Source: Legionella longbeachae (GTDB lineage Bacteria; Pseudomonadota; Gammaproteobacteria; Legionellales; Legionellaceae). From it: 10,269 bases of DNA. This document shows positions 6,910-10,269 of the stretch, one piece after another (position 1 is the first letter of the stretch; the number at the start of each line of letters is the position of its first letter). The DNA lies in NCBI GenBank assembly GCA_016191305.1, contig JACPOX010000033.1, forward strand, positions 1 through 10,269. Direction: 5' to 3'. The notes beneath the pieces were generated by a model. The model was not told the DNA's origin and searched no databases. It saw only the letters and a program-made list of their open reading frames with translations. The translations under genes and the position numbers were made by a program.

Positions 6910-8268
6910 TTAAGTCATGATAAGTTTCAATGTTTTGGCATACAGAGCAATATCTTCTGTGGTACGCATTTCTGTAGCACACACTAAAAGCGTATTTGTT
7001 AATTGAGGATAATGGTCTGTTAGAGCATAACCTCCGGTAATGCCGGCATTGGCTAGCTCGCTTAATACCTGATCCACTGGTTTGCTGAGTTTTAGTAAAG
7101 CCTCATGAAAATAAGGTGCATTAAAAACCTGCTCGACCCCATCAATTTGCGTTAACATGTTTACTAATTCATGGGTATTTTGATGACATTGATTAGCAAC
7201 TTGGCGTAATCCTTCTGCACCTAAAAGACTCATATGGATGGTTGCTGCGGTTACCAGTAATCCTTGGTTGGTACAAATGTTAGAAGTAGCTTTACCACGC
7301 CGTATATGTTGTTCACGTGCTTGCAGGGTTAGAGTGAAGCCTCTTTTTCCGTCTTTATCTAAAGTACAACCAATTATTCTCCCTGGCATTTGGCGCACAT
7401 GAATCATACGGGAACTTAAAAATCCAAAATAAGGGCCTCCCGAAGCCATGGGAGATCCTAAAGGTTGGCCTTCCCCACACGCGATATCAACGCCATGTTT
7501 GCCCCATAAACCGGGGGGTTTTAATAAGGCAAGTGAAATTGGATTGACACATGCAACACTGATGGTTTTGTTTTCATGTGCCCAATCACTTAGTTCATCG
7601 ACCTGTTCCAAACAACCAAAAAAGTTAGGCTGAGCAATAACCAACGCAGAGATGTCTTCTCTAGTGTATCTTTCTAATGCAGAAAGAGGGGTAATTCCCT
7701 GTTTTTCATCAAAGGGTAATGTAATCACTTCAATATGCTGACTACGCAGGATTGTTTCAATGGTTTCGCGGTAAAAAGGATGTATGGTCCCCGCAATGAG
7801 TACACGGCTTGTTTTACTGTGTTTGTTTATTCGTACGGCCATTAATATGGCTTCAGCCACAGCTGTGGCACCATCATACATTGAAGCATTCGATACTTCC
7901 ATTCCTGTTAGTTCACAGATCATGGTTTGGTATTCATAAAGCAACTGCAAGGTACCTTGACTTGCTTCAGCTTGATAAGGAGTATATGCAGTTAAGAACT
8001 CACCGCGAGAAGCAATATCCCACACTGCTGCAGGAATATGATGTTCATAGCATCCTGCACCCATAAAGCAAATTCCATTACGATTGGCATTTGCTAAATT
8101 TTGAGCTTCTTTTAACATATCCATTTCATTGATGCCTGCAGGCATATCTTGAAAGCCTGCATACTGTAATGATAATGGAATTTCATCAAATAAGGCTTGT
8201 GTATCTTGCGCACCAATAGTGCTAAGCATTTCCTTGGTGTCTTCAGGTGTGTGGGGGATATAAGGCAT
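6910..8268 (-). CDS. gcvPA: Glycine dehydrogenase (decarboxylating), subunit 1
   Basis: The 452-residue N-terminal half of the split P protein. It has the aminotransferase-like fold and forms the decarboxylase with GcvPB, but does not carry the PLP lysine. Family signatures: MPYIPHTPED at the N-terminus, FMGAGCYEHHIPAAV (68-82), FLTAYTPYQAEASQGTLQ (91-108), YDGATAVAEA (131-140) and the GEGQPLGSPMASGGPYFG loop near residue 280. Length is normal. ATG 8268 follows the gcvH stop by only 2 bases, and GAGGA sits 9 bases upstream inside the gcvH reading frame, so the two are translationally coupled. The YciI-like gene follows after 11 bases. Confidence 0.97.
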   Translation of the reverse strand: MPYIPHTPEDTKEMLSTIGAQDTQALFDEIPLSLQYAGFQDMPAGINEMDMLKEAQNLANANRNGICFMGAGCYEHHIPAAVWDIASRGEFLTAYTPYQAEASQGTLQLLYEYQTMICELTGMEVSNASMYDGATAVAEAILMAVRINKHSKTSRVLIAGTIHPFYRETIETILRSQHIEVITLPFDEKQGITPLSALERYTREDISALVIAQPNFFGCLEQVDELSDWAHENKTISVACVNPISLALLKPPGLWGKHGVDIACGEGQPLGSPMASGGPYFGFLSSRMIHVRQMPGRIIGCTLDKDGKRGFTLTLQAREQHIRRGKATSNICTNQGLLVTAATIHMSLLGAEGLRQVANQCHQNTHELVNMLTQIDGVEQVFNAPYFHEALLKLSKPVDQVLSELANAGITGGYALTDHYPQLTNTLLVCATEMRTTEDIALYAKTLKLIMT

Positions 8269-8270
8269 GA

Positions 8271-8648
8271 TTAATGTTCCTCAGAAATCTCATTTTGATA
8301 TTGTGCGGCACTTAAAAGAGTCTCAATTTCATCTGGATGACTGGGTTTTATCTTGACTAGCCAACCTGAAGTATAGGGATCGGTATTAACAATGGCGGGA
8401 TTCTCAACAACAACCTCGTTAATGGCAGTAACAACACCACTAATAGGCGCATAAAAATCAGAGGCTGCTTTTACAGACTCAACGACACCTAATTCTTCAC
8501 CGGCGCTCACCTCATCACCTATTTCAGGTAATTCAATAAAGACCATATCACCTAAGAGTTCTTGTGCGTGGTCGGTGATGCCTACAATCACCTCGCTTTG
8601 CTCTTTCTTTAGCCATTCATGTGTGCTTGTGAATTTTAATTCATTCAT
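8271..8648 (-). CDS. gcvH: Glycine cleavage system H protein
   Basis: A 125-residue lipoyl carrier that shuttles the aminomethyl group between the P, T and L proteins. The lipoylated lysine is K60 in [14 protein letters not shown], and the THEWLK start and [10 protein letters not shown] end are typical. The frame runs upstream to a TTG at 8672, but the real start is ATG 8648, preceded by AAGGAT at good spacing; the extra eight residues are not family-like. It is separated from gcvT by 112 bases that hold repeat copy B, and abuts gcvPA with a 2-base gap. Lipoylation needs LipB/LipA or LplA encoded elsewhere. Confidence 0.97.
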   Translation of the reverse strand: MNELKFTSTHEWLKKEQSEVIVGITDHAQELLGDMVFIELPEIGDEVSAGEELGVVESVKAASDFYAPISGVVTAINEVVVENPAIVNTDPYTSGWLVKIKPSHPDEIETLLSAAQYQNEISEEH

Positions 8649-8711
8649 TGTCTTATCCTTAATTTTATACAATTTTAAAAAATTCTTAACTTTCCAGCAC
8701 GGATCATCCAG

Positions 8712-8749
8712 CTTTTCACCAAGATTTAAAAAATTGGTGAATAGATACA
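8712..8749 (+). repeat. Short dispersed repeat, copy B, with 8-bp stem
   Basis: This is the second copy of the element at 3371-3409, in the same orientation. Here TTCACCAA (8715-8722) and TTGGTGAA (8734-8741) form a perfect 8-bp stem around an 11-base A/T-rich loop, and the stem is followed by TAGATACA as in copy A. It fills the gap between gcvT and gcvH. Transcribed from the minus strand, it would form a hairpin with a U-rich loop within the gcv message and could affect processing or stability. It lacks a T-tract directly after the stem, so it is not a classic terminator. Confidence 0.75.
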
Positions 8750-8760
8750 GGAAGAGCTAT

Positions 8761-9843
8761 TTATATCGCTTTTCCCGATTTAACGAAACGTGGTTTACTA
8801 ACTTTTGCAGGCAACAATTTACCACGGATATCCACCATCACTTCTTCCCCTGTCTCAATAGGAACACGTGCCAAAGCTATGGATTTTTTAAGTGTAGGTG
8901 AATAGCTACCGCTGGTGATGATGCCATCTATGCTGCCTGGAATGACCACTCTTTGGCCATGACGCATAATCCCTTTGTCTAATAGAGTAAGTCCTACCAT
9001 TTTTCGTTTAATGCCGATTTGTTTTTGGGAAAATAAAGCACCCATGCCGAAAAAATTACGGTCTGCAGGCTCCCATTTAATAGTCCAGGCAAGACCTGAT
9101 TCCAATGGACTGGTGGAAGTATCCATATCTTGTCCATAAAGTAGCAAACCAGCTTCTAGTCTGAGTGTGTCTCTTGAGCCCAATCCACAGGGGTGTACTC
9201 CCACTTGCAATAAATCATCCCACAATGGCATTAAAAGTTCTTGGGGCAGAATGATTTCAAGACCATCCTCTCCAGTATATCCCGTACGCGCGAAAAACCA
9301 TTGGTCAACATCAACACATTCAAATTGGGTCAATGTGGAAACCGCATCAATTTGTGCAGGATTAAGAATCTTAAGTGTTTTTTCTATGGCCTTAGGTCCT
9401 TGCACCGCAAGCATGGCTAACTCTCGTCGCTCTTGCAAACCAACAGCAAATCCCTCACTTTTTTGACGAATCCAAGCCAAATCAATTTGCCTAGTTGCTG
9501 AGTTCAGTACAATTCTGTAATTGTCTGAAGCACGTTGATAAACAATGAGATCATCAATAATGCCCCCATGTTCATTACACATGCAACTGTATAGTGCTTT
9601 CCCATTATGTTCTATCTGATCAACATCATTTGTGAGAAGCTTACGTAAAAATTGGCGGCCTCCAGCACCGAGTATATCGACAATAGTCATGTGCGAGACA
9701 TCAAACATGCCCGCATCTGTGCGAACATATTCGTGTTCATTAAGCTGAGAACCATAATGTAAAGGCATTTCCCAACCGTGAAAATCAACCATTTTAGCGC
9801 CACATTTCAAATGAGAAGCATGAAGTGGAGTTTGAGCAATCAT
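8761..9843 (-). CDS. gcvT: Aminomethyltransferase (glycine cleavage T protein)
   Basis: A 360-residue protein that transfers the methylene group from aminomethyl-lipoyl GcvH to tetrahydrofolate and releases ammonia. Visible signatures: QTPLHASH at the N-terminus, DFHGWEMPLHYG (20-31), DVSHM (48-52), GGIIDDLIVY with the functional aspartates D97/D98, ARTGYTGEDGLEI, and the C-terminal PRFVK. Length is normal. The frame extends upstream to 9915, but ATG 9843 has AAGGA 6 bases upstream and fits the family N-terminus; ATG 9867 is a weaker alternative without a good ribosome site. It is the first gene of the operon, with a candidate promoter about 40 bases upstream. Confidence 0.97.
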   Translation of the reverse strand: MIAQTPLHASHLKCGAKMVDFHGWEMPLHYGSQLNEHEYVRTDAGMFDVSHMTIVDILGAGGRQFLRKLLTNDVDQIEHNGKALYSCMCNEHGGIIDDLIVYQRASDNYRIVLNSATRQIDLAWIRQKSEGFAVGLQERRELAMLAVQGPKAIEKTLKILNPAQIDAVSTLTQFECVDVDQWFFARTGYTGEDGLEIILPQELLMPLWDDLLQVGVHPCGLGSRDTLRLEAGLLLYGQDMDTSTSPLESGLAWTIKWEPADRNFFGMGALFSQKQIGIKRKMVGLTLLDKGIMRHGQRVVIPGSIDGIITSGSYSPTLKKSIALARVPIETGEEVMVDIRGKLLPAKVSKPRFVKSGKAI

Positions 9844-9880
9844 TGCTAGTCCTTTTTTTTCAGTCATCTTGATGTGGTTG

Positions 9881-9909
9881 ATTATACCTATTGAGATATA
9901 TACTGTATA
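9881..9909 (-). promoter_or_regulatory. Candidate sigma70 promoter of the gcv operon
   Basis: On the minus strand TATACA (9904-9909, 4 of 6 matches to TTGACA) and a perfect TATAAT (9881-9886) are separated by exactly 17 bases. Transcription would begin near 9874, about 30 bases before the gcvT start codon. That leader is too short for a glycine riboswitch, and none is recognisable further upstream. Confidence 0.6.
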
Positions 9910-9919
9910 TTGCATACAG
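9903..9919. promoter_or_regulatory. Small palindrome overlapping the gcv -35 box
   Basis: CTGTAT (9903-9908) and ATACAG (9914-9919) form a perfect inverted repeat with a 5-base spacer. It covers the proposed -35 hexamer, the right place for a repressor or for an activator contact. It resembles a LexA box, but the CTGT and ACAG ends are 9 bases apart instead of 8. The binding protein is unknown. Confidence 0.35.
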
Positions 9920-9926
9920 CATATTT

Positions 9927-9985
9927 ATCATCCTAAATTTGGTAGTTGGGTCTGCAGTAGATTCAACTGCCGAATTTAGGATCAT
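9927..9985. repeat. Large stem-loop (22-bp arms) between divergent genes
   Basis: Left arm 9927-9948 (core CATCCTAAATT) and right arm 9964-9985 (core AATTTAGGATC) match in inverted orientation at 19 of 22 positions. Two of the three mismatches can pair as G-U in RNA. The 15-base loop contains CTGCAG. It lies just upstream of the gcv promoter and about 43 bases before the plus-strand DUF3592-like start codon. There is no T-tract, so it looks more like a dispersed palindromic element or a regulatory structure than a terminator. Confidence 0.75.
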
Positions 9986-10028
9986 AAGTTCGACATAAAA
10001 ATAACGCTATTGATTTGGGGTTACTTCA

Positions 10029-10269
10029 ATGAATTGGCTAAATGTATGGCAATGGATGCTGGATTTTGGATGGCTACTCATTCTTTTGATAATTTTCAAA
10101 CATTTTTTGCAAAACAGACAGACCTTAAAACAAGCTCAATCCTGGTTAAAAGCGAAAGGTCATATTACCGAATGCGAATGGATAGAAATCGGGCATAATG
10201 TTTGGCCTAAAATTGAATATACCTATCAGGTTTATGATAAAGAGATGACCGGTGAATATTTGTTTTTAG
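10029..10269 (+). CDS. DUF3592-like membrane-anchored protein (truncated by window end)
   Basis: An open frame from ATG 10029 runs off the right edge after 80 codons without a stop. The N-terminus (MNWLNVWQWMLDFGWLLILLI) contains a hydrophobic segment at about residues 9-25, followed by a basic Q/K/R stretch. The following WLKAKGHITECEWIEIGHNVWPKIEYTYQVYDKEMTG resembles the DUF3592 domain, where a W...G.V..C....Y.P.+.Y.Y.V...... pattern follows the first membrane helix. The function of the family is not known to me. The ribosome site is weak (GGGG at 8 bases). It is divergent from gcvT and shares the intergenic stem-loop. Confidence 0.6.
   Translation, partial: MNWLNVWQWMLDFGWLLILLIIFKHFLQNRQTLKQAQSWLKAKGHITECEWIEIGHNVWPKIEYTYQVYDKEMTGEYLFL

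Noticed and set aside
6899..6982. 28-residue N-terminal extension of the YciI-like protein into gcvPA
   Set aside because: Family similarity begins at MFVIQL, and GAGG lies at correct spacing before ATG 6898; the extension is an out-of-frame shadow of gcvPA.
9844..9915. 24-residue N-terminal extension of gcvT
   Set aside because: It would overlap the candidate promoter, and ATG 9843 has the strong AAGGA site and the family-typical N-terminus.
9844..9930. Glycine riboswitch upstream of gcvT
   Set aside because: The predicted leader is only about 30 bases and no riboswitch core motifs are visible in the 150 bases upstream.
10010..10198. 62-codon plus-strand ORF at the right edge
   Set aside because: It is a frame shadow; the frame from ATG 10029 stays open to the window end and has a membrane helix followed by DUF3592-like sequence.

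Overview
The window looks like chromosomal DNA of a Legionella-type gammaproteobacterium. The reasons are the AT-rich composition, a glycine cleavage P protein split into two genes, a eukaryote-style Fic-domain protein of the kind carried by Legionella, and short palindromic intergenic repeats. The genus is inferred from style and recalled protein resemblance, not from a database search.

Layout from left to right. Positions 1-534 hold a strong dispersed-type palindrome (45-128) and about 400 bases with no convincing gene. Positions 535-3365 (minus strand) are a two-gene phosphorelay operon: a soluble hybrid sensor kinase with the order PAS, kinase module 1, receiver, phytochrome-type kinase module 2, followed 11 bases later by a receiver-only response regulator of the Rcp1 type. 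An AT-rich, structured intergenic region of about 320 bases separates this operon from a divergent plus-strand gene (3690-5024). That gene encodes a 444-residue Fic-domain protein with a divergent active-site loop (HPFDDANSR). Its upstream region carries a tandem TTAAT/CTAAT motif with 11-base periodicity next to a TATAAT box, which resembles the PmrA sites found upstream of some Legionella effector genes. A 10-bp hairpin (5035-5060) separates this gene from the convergent glycine cleavage operon.

Positions 5139-9843 (minus strand) are the glycine cleavage operon gcvT-gcvH-gcvPA-[YciI-like]-gcvPB. T, H and P proteins together oxidatively decarboxylate glycine, load a one-carbon unit on tetrahydrofolate and release ammonia. 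The L protein (lipoamide dehydrogenase) is not in the window. A 102-residue YciI-family gene sits between the two halves of the P protein and overlaps gcvPB. Upstream of gcvT are a plausible sigma70 promoter, a small palindrome overlapping its -35 box, and a large 22-bp stem-loop. After these comes the truncated start of a plus-strand gene for a membrane-anchored DUF3592-like protein.

The kinase operon and the Fic gene are visibly AT-richer than the gcv operon and read as accessory DNA beside a housekeeping operon. A short repeat of about 38 bases occurs twice, once in front of the kinase gene and once between gcvT and gcvH. The strongest leads are the Fic protein with its promoter, the double-kinase relay, and the YciI-like gene inside the split P-protein locus.
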